DNA from: Mesorhizobium sp. M2A.F.Ca.ET.046.03.2.1
GTDB taxonomy: Bacteria > Pseudomonadota > Alphaproteobacteria > Rhizobiales > Rhizobiaceae
NCBI RefSeq assembly: GCF_003952425.1
Contig: NZ_CP034449.1
Span: 1,240,001 to 1,304,000, forward strand
Reading direction: 5' to 3'
Length of the DNA stretch: 64,000 bases
Shown here: in pieces, positions 18,179-27,158 of the stretch
Layout of the letters: each line of letters opens with the position of its first letter
Numbering within the stretch: the first letter of the stretch is position 1
Notes under the pieces: model-generated
Databases searched by the model: none
What the model saw: the letters and a program-made list of their open reading frames with translations, nothing else
What the model was told of the DNA's origin: nothing
Program-made: the position numbers and the translations under genes

Positions 18179-19738
18179 TTAGGCGGCGGAGACATCGCTT
18201 AGCTGCTCAACGCTCTTGCCGTATTTGCGCCTGTAAGCGGCAAGGAAATCGTCGTCGCTACAGATGCAGCGGCCGCTGGAATCTTTGGCCTTCGGATCGT
18301 GCAAATGAGAGCCAAGGGGCCGCAAAAGATTCACCCGAGTGCTCGTCATCGGGCCCATGGGAAAACCCGCACTATGCTTGACCAGCTCCGCGGCAAGCAT
18401 AATCCCGGCAAGCGCAGACTGAAACGCCATCGGAACCGCGGCTCGAACGAGGCGACTTCCATCACTGAGCTGGAACACCAGACCGCCGCAGATCGCCTGC
18501 TGATAAAAGGTGCGCAGCGGCTGGCCAACAAACGGGGCTAGCGGTTCAAACGGCACAGCCATCGCAGCAGCCACCCGAACAACAAAGTCGTTGGGAACTC
18601 CGGCATTCGTCTGCAGGAGCGTTTTCACCTGCTCCTGTGCTTCCGGTATTCCCAGTTCCTCGGCAATCAGCTGGTGCTCGTCCTTGGATTTTCCGGACGG
18701 CATGTACATGCAACAAAGGCAAGCCTGGCCGTAGTCGAAACCATGCCGGGAGATTCCGAGATCGTGCTCCTGGGTCCAGGCATTCGCGATCCATCGGGGC
18801 AGAGCACCTTGGACAGCCAGACGGTCGGCGGCGGTGTCAAGCGCCACACCCACCTGGTCGAAGACCCAATTGCCCCTGCGCGCAACATATTCTGCCCACT
18901 TCACCGGGTGCGCCTCGACATCGAGGGCGGTCGATCGAAGGACGGTGGTTGCAAGGACCGCCTTGGACATGCCTATCTCCGCCTGGCCGGCCAATGCGTA
19001 GCGCTGCAGGTTCGAGAGTTCGATCGCTTCGGGATCGATTACATGCAGGCGACCCGAGAGACCGGGTTGTCTCGCTAGTGTCCAAAGCGCGCCATGACCT
19101 ATCGCGCCGAGCCCAACGAGGTGCGTTTCGCCAAGATTGACAGGGAAGTCGATCGGGCCGGCATCGCCGGCCTTGGTCTTGTCGTAGCTGTATAGCGAGA
19201 GGTCGATGGTTTCGTCCAACTCGGCGCCGGTCAGCTGGGCGGCGAAGATCGTTCGAAAGACATTGGCGGCGCCGAAACAACTGGCGGCGCCAGCTCCATA
19301 GGGCAGCAAACTTGGGCCAGAGCCCACCGGGTCTGTACGCGACAGCTTTGCCGCCCAACCGTCCGATCCCATGAAGAAGGTTGGGCACCGCAGTGATGGG
19401 CGCGTTGCCCCTGCCACCACGCACACGCTGGCAGACTTGCCGGAGCGCCGGATGCCTACTTTCGGATTAATCGACTTTGCCAAGCGCTCCAGCGCTCGGG
19501 CTTGCGAGTTTGCCGCGCTGTCCAAGGGGAGTATTGCCAGAACCGGATAGAGTCTGGCGAGCAACCTCACCGCAAGATCCAGCGTCGCGCGGCCTTCGGC
19601 GCACGAAGCGGCCTGATTGTCGAAGGCGACAGCCACGACCTGCTTTTCGAGAGCTGCCTTGAAGTCGCCCAGATGAAAGTCGGCCAGCACCTGAGATGCC
19701 GCCGTGGCAGCCCGGTCGATGAAGTTTGCAAGGGCCAT
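18179..19738 (-). CDS. E1-like (ThiF-fold) activating enzyme of a bacterial ubiquitin-like system
   Basis: A 519-residue protein whose central third is a ThiF/E1 adenylation domain: nucleotide loop GLGAIG at 209-214, acidic residue D235, NLQRY at 243-247 and the following GMSKA lysine. A Cys cluster (C340, C342, C343 in QACLCCMY) is a candidate for the catalytic cysteine or a metal site. The first 200 residues are an extra N-terminal domain without an evident match. It would adenylate the C-terminus of the 97-residue Ubl three genes upstream. The gap to the JAMM gene is two bases, so the four genes form one operon. Confidence 0.82.
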   Translation of the reverse strand: MALANFIDRAATAASQVLADFHLGDFKAALEKQVVAVAFDNQAASCAEGRATLDLAVRLLARLYPVLAILPLDSAANSQARALERLAKSINPKVGIRRSGKSASVCVVAGATRPSLRCPTFFMGSDGWAAKLSRTDPVGSGPSLLPYGAGAASCFGAANVFRTIFAAQLTGAELDETIDLSLYSYDKTKAGDAGPIDFPVNLGETHLVGLGAIGHGALWTLARQPGLSGRLHVIDPEAIELSNLQRYALAGQAEIGMSKAVLATTVLRSTALDVEAHPVKWAEYVARRGNWVFDQVGVALDTAADRLAVQGALPRWIANAWTQEHDLGISRHGFDYGQACLCCMYMPSGKSKDEHQLIAEELGIPEAQEQVKTLLQTNAGVPNDFVVRVAAAMAVPFEPLAPFVGQPLRTFYQQAICGGLVFQLSDGSRLVRAAVPMAFQSALAGIMLAAELVKHSAGFPMGPMTSTRVNLLRPLGSHLHDPKAKDSSGRCICSDDDFLAAYRRKYGKSVEQLSDVSAA

Positions 19739-19740
19739 CG

Positions 19741-20229
19741 TCAGCTCGTTATCGTGATCATTCGCATCAGGGCCGCGGACGCGACCTCATTCCAGTTCGC
19801 CTTTGCGTCAAGTCGATAGGCAGCGACGCGAGCAAGATCGAAAGGCTCACGGGCGAAATTCGGCACCACCAGCGACAGACACCCAACCGTTGTAGCAACC
19901 GCATAAGCGTCGTCGGTCGTCGAATGGTAGGCGCGGCCCGGATGGCTGTGAATCTGGGCCAACAGTTTCAGGCCGCTTTTGTAGAGCCAGACGTTGAGCC
20001 GGTGCAGTTCTTCGGCCGGAACTATCACGCAAACGCCATCGCTTGTCCGAATGTGACGCTGCGCCGGGATAACCGTCTCTGTCACGGCAAATTGCCGGTC
20101 TTGCTGAACGCCGACCCAGAGCGCCATCCCCTCATTGCCCTCGCGACCAACTGAGCGCAGATGCGCATGCGTGGTGGAGATGCAGCTCCGCGGGAGAGTC
20201 ACGCTCGTTACATCTTTCAATTCAGTCAT
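19741..20229 (-). CDS. JAMM/Mov34-family metallopeptidase (deconjugating or maturing protease)
   Basis: A 162-residue single-domain JAB protein. The zinc motif is complete: H94 and H96 in QIHSHPG, then S103 and D106, with an upstream Glu at about 34 (EGNEGMALWVG). In prokaryotic ubiquitin-like operons this protease trims the Ubl precursor and removes it from targets. The start at ATG 20229 overlaps the E2-like stop codon (ATGA), and similarity begins there. Confidence 0.85.
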   Translation of the reverse strand: MTELKDVTSVTLPRSCISTTHAHLRSVGREGNEGMALWVGVQQDRQFAVTETVIPAQRHIRTSDGVCVIVPAEELHRLNVWLYKSGLKLLAQIHSHPGRAYHSTTDDAYAVATTVGCLSLVVPNFAREPFDLARVAAYRLDAKANWNEVASAALMRMITITS

Positions 20230-20849
20230 TCCGGTATCGCCTGAGGCGACACCGCCATTCCCACGATGGTCGGTTGGAGCTGAATCTGCAACTGCTCTAT
20301 AGGGTTGATTCCGTATTTGATGATCTTGTCCAGAATGAAGGCCAAACAGCCTTCTCCAGAACCCCGATGAAGTAGCCATGGGTCACCCGAATGGGCTGGA
20401 TTATCGTGGTATTCCCGCACTCCCGCCATGCACAGGAAAGGTTCGTGCTCGGGCCCGTTGGCCTGGATGAAGTCCGTCAGCGGCACGGCGTTCTGCTGGA
20501 TGAGAGCTCCAATCATCTCCGGCGGCGTCCCGGGCAGCGGCGGGCGTCTCAGCATTTTCAGGTATAGATCTTTCCGGGCAATCCGCTGGCGCGTAAATGG
20601 ATCGACGAAGCCCACCGACGGCGGTCTTAAGTCGTAGTTGGTGAAGTCGACCTCGCTCGCTGCGCTAATCACCCGCGGTTTTAACTTGGGGCTTCCGAAA
20701 ATAAAGAAAGCGCGTGGGAAGCTCGCCTCAAGCAGGAAGCAGCCCTGAGCCCGATAGGCATCGGCATATGGCCGGAAACGGCCGATCTCCCGATCAAACT
20801 TCGCTCGGGAGACCTCCGGATCCACAGTTTGGGGTTCAGGCACCTGCAA
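20226..20849 (-). CDS. Putative E2-like protein of the ubiquitin-like operon
   Basis: A 207-residue protein between the Ubl and JAMM genes. It has an E2-like strand pattern (ASFPRAFFIFGSPKLKPRVI, then SVGFVDPFTRQRI) and a Cys in EPFLCMAGVREYHDNP followed by a second in SGEGCLAFILDK, either of which might carry the Ubl. The E2 assignment rests mainly on operon position and weak pattern, so it is less certain than its neighbours. It begins inside the end of the Ubl gene (14-base overlap) and ends at the JAMM start. Confidence 0.6.
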   Translation of the reverse strand: MQVPEPQTVDPEVSRAKFDREIGRFRPYADAYRAQGCFLLEASFPRAFFIFGSPKLKPRVISAASEVDFTNYDLRPPSVGFVDPFTRQRIARKDLYLKMLRRPPLPGTPPEMIGALIQQNAVPLTDFIQANGPEHEPFLCMAGVREYHDNPAHSGDPWLLHRGSGEGCLAFILDKIIKYGINPIEQLQIQLQPTIVGMAVSPQAIPE

Positions 20850-21129
20850 CGCCCGCCTTCAGACTGAGGAACAGGGTCACAGTGTTCGCGAAACCGAGAT
20901 CGCCAACTTTTTTGTCGACGTCGAGCAAGTTGCCGGCCTCGTCCTTGAATTCCCAATTCTCGGCCGGTTGGGCGACGTTCTGCGTGTTTTCAAGGGCTTT
21001 GGTACGAACCACGTGCAGCGGCTGGTTGGGATTGGCTTCGACCTGCGTGGGCTGGCCGTTCACCACCACCGTGATCTCGATCTTGCCTGGCCCGCCGGCG
21101 TGATCGTTCTTACCTGAATCCTTCGACAT
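20836..21129 (-). CDS. Ubiquitin-like modifier (DUF2604-type)
   Basis: A 97-residue protein with a single beta-grasp, ubiquitin-like domain of the DUF2604 type (KIEITVVVNGQPTQVEANPN, HVVRTKALENT, WEFKDEAGNLLDVDKKVGDL). The tail reads LKAGVAGA, so removing the final Ala would expose a C-terminal Gly as conjugated Ubls require. It is the first gene of the operon; ATG 21129 has AGGAGTAGGATA upstream. The longer upstream frame is not coding by similarity. Related gene sets (BilABCD and other E1-E2-JAB neighbourhoods) are known in bacteria; which class this belongs to cannot be settled by eye. Confidence 0.8.
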   Translation of the reverse strand: MSKDSGKNDHAGGPGKIEITVVVNGQPTQVEANPNQPLHVVRTKALENTQNVAQPAENWEFKDEAGNLLDVDKKVGDLGFANTVTLFLSLKAGVAGA

Positions 21130-22100
21130 TATCCTACTCCTGTGGCTTGCCAATCCCGCCCCCCGTGCCCACCTGCTGGTGAGTCCGTCGGTCTTCAATC
21201 GTCCACGCGGCGCCACGGACCGCGAGTACGCGAAAGACAGGGAATAAGCTACCGAATCGGTGCTGCGTTCTTTTATCCGTGACTTGAGCGGCAAGTAAAG
21301 GGACGGAAATTGCTCTTCACGACTATAATCGATTAGAGCAAGGCAAAATATTGAAGACCCCTCCCCGATTCCATGTGTTCCTTCACTCGCCTGCTCCACT
21401 TGCAGCGTGCAAGGTTGGCCGACCCCGTGCAAGTCAGCCGGCCGAGCTCGTGCAAGTCCGCCGGCCGGTATGATTTCATGTTCGGGCGCTGTGACGATTT
21501 GGCTGGGGCGGCTTCTGGCCACTGCAATCTTGACGCAGGGTTTATAGTTGCGGCAAGCGCATCCGCGCTGGGAACAAACGTTTTGAGCGGGCGGTTTGCC
21601 TGGCGCTGGCTGAAGTGCCTGCCGGCTGGCCGGCGAGCTGTCGCCGCGCCGAAAACTCTTGGCGGCGGCACCAGAACTGCGCGCCAAGGGCGCCGGCGAC
21701 GTTATTTTTACTCCCGAATGAAGATGCTGTCGCCGGATCGCTTGTGACAAAAACCTGTCGCGCTTTGCGGCGCCGCGCCTGTTCGAGCGACTGTAACTGC
21801 TCGAGGCGGTGCGCGAGCTGTCGGGCCGCCCCCTTCCGGCTGTTTGGGCTGTAGCGATGAACCAAGCGTCCGCCCGCCGCAAGCCGAACGATCAGGCGTC
21901 GCTGTTCGGGAACATCAGCCGGTGGAACTGCGCTGGCCCGAATGGATGGGCCGCGTCGAAGCGGTGATCATTGCAGCCAACGAAGCGGCGCCGCGCGAGG
22001 TGCTCGCGCTGCGTCGTAGGCAAGGGGTGTCTTGACTTGGTCATCGATGAGATTCGCGCTGAACTCGCCGGCCGCCCTTTATGAGTTGTGTCGGTCGCCG
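21130..22100. other. Gene-poor region upstream of the ubiquitin-like operon
   Basis: No frame resembles a known family. It should contain the operon promoter, probably in 21130-21300. A short imperfect repeat built on CGTGCAAGTC(C/A)GCCGGCCG occurs at about 21425-21465. The frame at about 21850-22060 looks like worn coding sequence but could not be identified. Confidence 0.4.
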
Positions 22101-22109
22101 GCGGCTAGC

Positions 22110-22379
22110 ACCACCTGGGCGTTGTCGCTTTGCGCCACAGCGACAGGCTCAGGACAGGACGACTGGTCGGGTGGCAGCCGGTGATCGGGATCGTGAACCG
22201 CGACATGATCGCCGTCGACAAGATTGGCCGGAAAGATCACCAGGTCGGTGCCACCGGCATGACGCAGCGACAGGACAGGATGCCGCGCAGCCCGGCCGTG
22301 ATGACCATGTCCGCAAGCTGCCATGATGGCGGGGTTTTCTTCTCGATGCGAGCGATCTGGCGCCCGGGACAGTCCCATT
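22110..22379 (-). pseudogene. RES-domain toxin remnant
   Basis: Two frames together match the C-terminal half of a RES toxin: TPPSWQLADMVITAGLRGIL in one, then LRHAGGTDLVIFPANLVDGD and HVAVHDPDHRLPPDQSS in another. RES toxins degrade NAD+ and are paired with Xre antitoxins; the antitoxin remnant lies just upstream in the same direction. The N-terminal half is missing and the reading frame is broken, so no toxin can be made. Confidence 0.65.
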
Positions 22380-22399
22380 TTTGCCAGGGGCCGTCCCAG

Positions 22400-22679
22400 C
22401 CGTCCAGGAGTCGGCGATCGGTTCGTTGCGGTACCAGTAGATCGCCTTGTCTATGTCGCCGGTAAGTTCCGTCGCAGCCGAGATCACCTTCACCATCTCG
22501 CGCATCCGACCCTGCAGGCGCTCCGATGACGGGTTACGAAGCGTGTTGCGGTAAACCCCCGTCAACTGGGCCAGGTTGGCTACCTTCACGCCGAGCGCCT
22601 GCGATAACCGCTTCGGCGAGTTGTAGGGCGTCCGCGGCTCCTGCAGACTATCGAGGAAGCCTGTCAGGGATCGGGTCAT
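22400..22679 (-). pseudogene. Xre/MbcA/ParS-type antitoxin, 3' truncated
   Basis: Ninety residues match an Xre-type antitoxin with the C-terminal toxin-binding domain (LSQALGVKVANLAQLTGVYR, then ISAATELTGDIDKAIYWYRN). After NEPIAD the sequence becomes unrelated, where a family member would continue into the toxin-binding end. The open frame runs on to 22149 as unrelated sequence. Its ATG overlaps the stop codon of the PAN-domain gene (ATGA), so it is coupled to that gene. It may still bind DNA but probably no longer neutralises a toxin. Confidence 0.6.
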
Positions 22680-23851
22680 TGATTGCCGGCTGCCTTCGTT
22701 CCCGAAGCCACGCCCTTGAAGACAGAGAGCGAGGACACCTGGTTCAGCATCGAACACATGTTGTTCGGACCATCGAAATTGAAGCCCAAGCATTTCTGGT
22801 CCACGGCGCAAGCAGTGACGCAACTGGCATAATTGCTAGGCTCGTTCGAATAGGAATCGCCTACGACCACCGTATTCTTGTAGAAGACTAGGCTGGAATA
22901 CTCGACCTTGCTCGCGACCGCGGGCTTTGCTGCCATGGCGGCGTCCGGAGCCCTAACCAGGATCGAGGCATCGCCCTTCAGGAAGCACGCGGAGTGCTTC
23001 TTGTCATAGGTGATGGCCTGACATTGATCGTCACCCTCGCATCTGGTCTGGCATTGATCGAACGAGAGGTTCATGAGCGGCATTCCTTGGAGGTCGAACC
23101 CCATCGCGTCCCAACCATCTTGCGCGATGAGCTTCTTGGCCGCTTCGGCCCGTCCAGAAGGGAGCTCGAAGTCTGCTGGGCTAAAAGCCTTGCCGTCGAG
23201 CCAAGCACATTTGGATGCAAGCTCCCTGGCGGAATCGTCGTTTAGCCCGACTGATGCGAGTGTCGCTGGCGGCGCGATGGGAGCTTGGGGCGTCGCCGTT
23301 GGGGTCAGCCGGTTTACAAGGTCTGTGTTGACATCGACGCCGTTCACAAGCCGACGGGTGTAGCACCACGCTCGATCCCAAGTGGGATCGTTCTCTTCGG
23401 TGAAGTAGTGCCCCGATGTAAGCGTCCAGTGAGCACCCCCGAAGTCGACCTCCTTCGTGAGGAACTTGTTGAAATCCTCGGTCACCTTGTCAGGCTTGGG
23501 CAGCGGTGCCGGTGAAGGCTCGACCGGCTTTGCTTCCTTAGGTGGATCGGTTCGGACCGACTTGGGTTGTGTGGTCATGTCAGACGGATCGAGTCTGTCG
23601 GTGTGCTTCTCGACCGGCTTATCAGGCGCGACTGGCGGTCTGATCTCACGCCCGAAGAACAATGCTGCTCCATAACCAATGCCGACCGCAGCAACCGCCA
23701 CGGCTGCGCCCGTCATCATCCTGCGGAAGGCATTAGCGCGGGCCATCCTGTCGTAGGCTGCAGCTTCAGCCTCCAGAGTGGGAATTGCCGCTTGCTTGAC
23801 GACCAGGTCGACCGCCTTTTCGAGAAGTGCAGTGTTATGCCGGACCAGCAC
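22676..23851 (-). CDS. Membrane-anchored PAN/Apple-type protein
   Basis: A 391-residue protein with a cytoplasmic start, one membrane helix at about residues 45-66, a proline-rich linker, and an outer part ending in two PAN/Apple-like repeats with regular cysteines (LSFDQCQTRCEGDDQCQAIT and ASCVTACAVDQKCLGFNFDG). PAN repeats bind proteins or carbohydrates. The start overlaps the preceding coiled-coil membrane gene by 17 bases, so the two products probably act together. No enzyme motif is visible and the function is unknown. Confidence 0.65.
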   Translation of the reverse strand: MLVRHNTALLEKAVDLVVKQAAIPTLEAEAAAYDRMARANAFRRMMTGAAVAVAAVGIGYGAALFFGREIRPPVAPDKPVEKHTDRLDPSDMTTQPKSVRTDPPKEAKPVEPSPAPLPKPDKVTEDFNKFLTKEVDFGGAHWTLTSGHYFTEENDPTWDRAWCYTRRLVNGVDVNTDLVNRLTPTATPQAPIAPPATLASVGLNDDSARELASKCAWLDGKAFSPADFELPSGRAEAAKKLIAQDGWDAMGFDLQGMPLMNLSFDQCQTRCEGDDQCQAITYDKKHSACFLKGDASILVRAPDAAMAAKPAVASKVEYSSLVFYKNTVVVGDSYSNEPSNYASCVTACAVDQKCLGFNFDGPNNMCSMLNQVSSLSVFKGVASGTKAAGNQ

Positions 23852-25412
23852 GTTTGCGACCGCCCTTTGCTGCTACCTTCACGAGATCCACGACGTCCGC
23901 CGGCAATTCCTCGTTCAATGCTTTGCGCAGCGCGTCTGGATCGTCGGTGAGTACTGGAACATACAGAATCTCCTTCACCACTTTTTCGACCGGGACCTCG
24001 ACGCGCTTTTCCACCTCCCTGTCCACCGGCACTTCGACGGGCACTTTGACAGTTCGCACTCGGTGCCAGCGCCACCTTAGAAGCAGACGCCGGATCAGAC
24101 GTGACAACCGGTTCTCGGAACGAGATTCAGCCTGTGCAGCGATGCGCTGCAGACCGAGAGCCACCATCGCGGTGATCGGTCCGGCAAGGCCGGCGATGAC
24201 CGCAAGCGAGCCAAACCAAATGGCCGCTATCTTTCCTGCCTCGCCTTCGCTTACCTGTTCAGGCTTCTCGCTGTACCACCGCGCTGCAATTCGCCGGATC
24301 TGGTCAGTCCGAGCCAGCGGGATTCGCCTTTTCTCAAGCTCGTTGAGTTGCTTTGCTATCTCGTCGCGTCTCGCCTGGTTTGCTGCAAGCACCTTTCCTT
24401 CAGTCGCTTCGGCGCTCTGCGCCGCGGACAGGTCTTCTCGCGCTTGAGAAAGCCGTCGCTCCCAATCGGCCGAAATCTCGTCCAGTGACTTCTCCAGATC
24501 CACACGCCGATTTTGCAGCACCTGTTTCTGTTCATCGGTCATCTTGGGGCTTTGTAGCCTCAGCCGGTCGAACTCAGCGCGGGCAGCCGCGATCTGCTCA
24601 TCAAGGTCCTGAATCTGCGGGTCGTACTTTGCCTCCGTCTTCGTGCGGGGATTAGCGAGCTTTCCGATCCCGTCTTCCCAGCGCTTCGCTGAAGCCGCGT
24701 CGCCGCTTACCCTGGCGTCTTTGATCCGTTCGACGTAACTGTCTCTTTGCCGCTCAAATTCCTCGACCGCTTGCTTGACCCTTGTGTCTCTTTCCGCAAC
24801 CAGGTCCGTGCGCCTTTGCTCCTGATCCTTAAGCTGTTCTCTTGCCTTTGCCGCCTCGGGTGTCAGTGCCGTGGTGGCTTGTAGTTCCGCGTCGACATCC
24901 CCGATACGCGCTTGAATTTCCTTTCGTGCATTGTCGGCAAGGGTGCCCACCTCCTCAAGACCGGCCTTTGCTTTGGCAACCTGATCCGTCTGTTTTGCCG
25001 CTTCATCCGAGGCGGTCAGCTTTGCGTTTTCCCTGGTGAGAGTGTCGATCTCATCAGCTATCTCCTCGTATTGCAGTTCACGAAGAGTGCCGGCGCGCTC
25101 CAGGCCAAGCAGCACAGTTTCGAAAGTGATGCCGGCAAGCAGGAGCAGGAAGATCAAAAGTACAGGCTTCCAGAACCAGGACGCGCTGTACAGAAGCGTT
25201 GCGATCGGGATTTTGGTGAGTTCGGCAATCGACACGATGAAGAACGGAGCGCTTGCCAGAACCAAGTCCATTGCCGTGGCTGATTGGCTGGCTTCGAAGG
25301 CTTGAACACCCAAAGCCAGACCGGTGGCCAATCCGATGATGGATGCTGTAATCTCGAGCGCCCAAGCGCCACGGTATGTCCACTGGCCGTAGCTGGCCAG
25401 CTTTTGGCTCAT
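23835..25412 (-). CDS. Membrane protein with long coiled coil, function unknown
   Basis: A 525-residue protein with three or four N-terminal membrane helices within residues 15-115, a coiled coil of about 230 residues rich in Glu, Lys, Arg and Ala (roughly 120-370), another membrane helix pair near 400-430 (IAAIWFGSLAVIAGLAGPIT) and a basic tail with repeated VPVE-type motifs (KVPVEVPVDREVEKRVEVPV). No known family is recognised. ATG 25412 starts at MSQKLASYG. It is coupled to the PAN gene and may form an envelope scaffold, which is inference. Confidence 0.65.
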   Translation of the reverse strand: MSQKLASYGQWTYRGAWALEITASIIGLATGLALGVQAFEASQSATAMDLVLASAPFFIVSIAELTKIPIATLLYSASWFWKPVLLIFLLLLAGITFETVLLGLERAGTLRELQYEEIADEIDTLTRENAKLTASDEAAKQTDQVAKAKAGLEEVGTLADNARKEIQARIGDVDAELQATTALTPEAAKAREQLKDQEQRRTDLVAERDTRVKQAVEEFERQRDSYVERIKDARVSGDAASAKRWEDGIGKLANPRTKTEAKYDPQIQDLDEQIAAARAEFDRLRLQSPKMTDEQKQVLQNRRVDLEKSLDEISADWERRLSQAREDLSAAQSAEATEGKVLAANQARRDEIAKQLNELEKRRIPLARTDQIRRIAARWYSEKPEQVSEGEAGKIAAIWFGSLAVIAGLAGPITAMVALGLQRIAAQAESRSENRLSRLIRRLLLRWRWHRVRTVKVPVEVPVDREVEKRVEVPVEKVVKEILYVPVLTDDPDALRKALNEELPADVVDLVKVAAKGGRKRAGPA

Positions 25413-25737
25413 GCTTGAATTCACTCGGCGCCCCGCCTTTTTACTTTCCCATCTTACCCTGCCATTTAATTGCTGGGCTTGCATCAGGAAATTTTCTGAA
25501 AGGGGACAAGGCGGTCAACAAGTTGGAAATATCCTTACTATGATCTGGACGAGTTGTGTTCCCGTTGAACAAGCCGGCAACAGAGCGCTCAGACATGGGC
25601 TCCTTTGGCCGCTTTCTCGGCTGGTCGAAACGCGAAGGGCCTACTTCAAGAACCCGAGTGCGGAGGTCTGTCGCACTGTTTTTGCGCAGGGACCGAGCTC
25701 GAACTGCAAAGAGGGGTTTCCGTCCTGTAGAGAAACT
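25413..25737. other. Intergenic gap, nothing recognised
   Basis: About 325 bases between the coiled-coil gene and the nuclease gene. No coding frame or clear promoter is evident. Confidence 0.4.
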
Positions 25738-26544
25738 CTACCGCTTTGACCGTCTCCAACCGGCTGCGACGGCCTCGGCTTCCGAGCAGAACCACCTTTC
25801 CCCCTTAGCCGGGCTAATTAGGGTTACGCTATAATATTTTTGTCCCGGTATGTGATAGATGCGTTCGCCCTCAGCCGATATATTGCCCTTGATATTGCAG
25901 CCGGCATTTCCGCTACTGAAAACTGAAAGCGGTGCAGTCGTTGGCTCGTCGTCACTATGTTGCGCTCGCCAGTCCCACGGCGCCTGAAAAGATCCCACCC
26001 ATAAACCGACCCTCGCAGCACTGGCCTTCGATTGTTGCGTTGCATATTCGCCCTGACTGTACTTCGGCCAATCGAGAGCTTCGCCATGCTCGACCATCCA
26101 CGCCGCCACGTTGGCACCGTCAGATCGGGTGCAATCTCCGACAAAGCGCCCGTAGCGATCCCACGTAACGAACGAGCAGTGAATCGGCCTGGAGGCAGCC
26201 AGGAAATCATCCAGCGCTTGGGCGGAACGCCGGCCGCAGGGATATTCGAACCCCTTCGCATCGTCGCAGTACTGGCGGCTCTCCGGCGCGTCGATCCCGT
26301 TGAGGCGTATTCGTTGACCATGTACCTCGATCGTATCGCCATCGATGACCGAGGCGACTCCACCAATCGCGACTGGCTTCGGCTTGATCAGGTTTTGCAA
26401 ATTGATCTCTGGCAGCGAGCCGGTGTTATGCATGACAAACTGCGTCACCAGGGCGGTAGCCGCCGCCACAGTTACCAGCACGAGGCGGAGCGGCACGCTT
26501 GCCCAACGGCTGGCGCGAGAGCGCTTGGCGCGGAAATGCTTCAT
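25738..26544 (-). CDS. Thermonuclease (SNase) family protein, membrane-anchored or secreted
   Basis: A 268-residue protein with one N-terminal hydrophobic segment (about residues 17-40) and a staphylococcal-nuclease-like domain: VASVIDGDTIEVHGQRIRLN, then GIDAPESRQ and WDRYGRFVGDC, with the catalytic Arg and Glu pattern of the family (IRLNGIDAPE, and TWDRYGRFVG). It probably acts outside the cytoplasmic membrane on nucleic acid. The start overlaps the stop of the small gene upstream by four bases. The C-terminal 80 residues with several Cys are an extra part. Confidence 0.82.
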   Translation of the reverse strand: MKHFRAKRSRASRWASVPLRLVLVTVAAATALVTQFVMHNTGSLPEINLQNLIKPKPVAIGGVASVIDGDTIEVHGQRIRLNGIDAPESRQYCDDAKGFEYPCGRRSAQALDDFLAASRPIHCSFVTWDRYGRFVGDCTRSDGANVAAWMVEHGEALDWPKYSQGEYATQQSKASAARVGLWVGSFQAPWDWRAQHSDDEPTTAPLSVFSSGNAGCNIKGNISAEGERIYHIPGQKYYSVTLISPAKGERWFCSEAEAVAAGWRRSKR

Positions 26545-26750
26545 CTGCCGCCAAACAGCCTTTTGAGCAGGCTCCAGAAACTGACGGTGGTGCGGTCATA
26601 GACCCGATTGTAAGCGGCTCGCTTAGGGTCGGTGACCCATCCCAAACCGCGTGGAGCCTTCATGCCGAGACTTTGCTTCACCATACGCTTAACAGATGTT
26701 CTGGCCGCCAAGCTGCGTTCGATGCTTGGTCTGCGGATCCCCACTTTCAT
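26541..26750 (-). CDS. Small basic hypothetical protein
   Basis: A 69-residue basic protein with no recognised domain (ends VSFWSLLKRLFGGR, an amphipathic segment). It is kept because it sits tightly between two genes of the same direction, with an ATGA overlap into the nuclease gene and nine bases from the excalibur gene. Confidence 0.5.
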   Translation of the reverse strand: MKVGIRRPSIERSLAARTSVKRMVKQSLGMKAPRGLGWVTDPKRAAYNRVYDRTTVSFWSLLKRLFGGR

Positions 26751-26759
26751 TTTGCTCCC

Positions 26760-27143
26760 CTACCTCTCGCAACCCACGCCATCATGATCACGGTCAAGGT
26801 GGTTGCGATCGGACGGGCCGACCGAGACAGGTCCCTGGACGACAGGGTTGTTGCCTCTACCGCCGGCGCAGTCCAGATCGGCGCCGTTGTTTGGCAAGGC
26901 AGACGCCGGCTGCGGCGTTCCGCGGTACCTTTGAATGACAGCCGTCATCCGCTGCCCGTCGCCCTCGATCTTCGTGTTGTTGCTGTTGGGGTTGAACGGG
27001 TCGACCGTCTGGAGAAGCTGGTTCTGGCGAGCGGAGTCACCTGACGCCAACGTCATCGTGTCGTAGTTGTTGAGATAGTCGGCCGCGCAGCCGCTAACAC
27101 TCAAGGCCACGATTGCGACGCACATCGAGATCTTCCTTCGCAT
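26760..27143 (-). CDS. Lipoprotein with C-terminal excalibur domain
   Basis: A 127-residue protein. Residues 1-19 form a lipoprotein signal with lipobox VSGC, and the C-terminus carries an excalibur calcium-binding motif (DRDHDGVGCE with a partner Cys in GADLDCAG). Excalibur domains often accompany SNase-type nucleases in exported proteins; here the two are separate genes in one operon, suggesting that calcium supports the nuclease. The middle (residues 40-90) is unassigned. Confidence 0.72.
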   Translation of the reverse strand: MRRKISMCVAIVALSVSGCAADYLNNYDTMTLASGDSARQNQLLQTVDPFNPNSNNTKIEGDGQRMTAVIQRYRGTPQPASALPNNGADLDCAGGRGNNPVVQGPVSVGPSDRNHLDRDHDGVGCER

Positions 27144-27158
27144 GACGTCGTTCCCGCC

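Noticed and set aside
21850..22060. Rightward frame that looked like worn replication or transposition sequence
   Set aside because: No motif could be tied to a named family.
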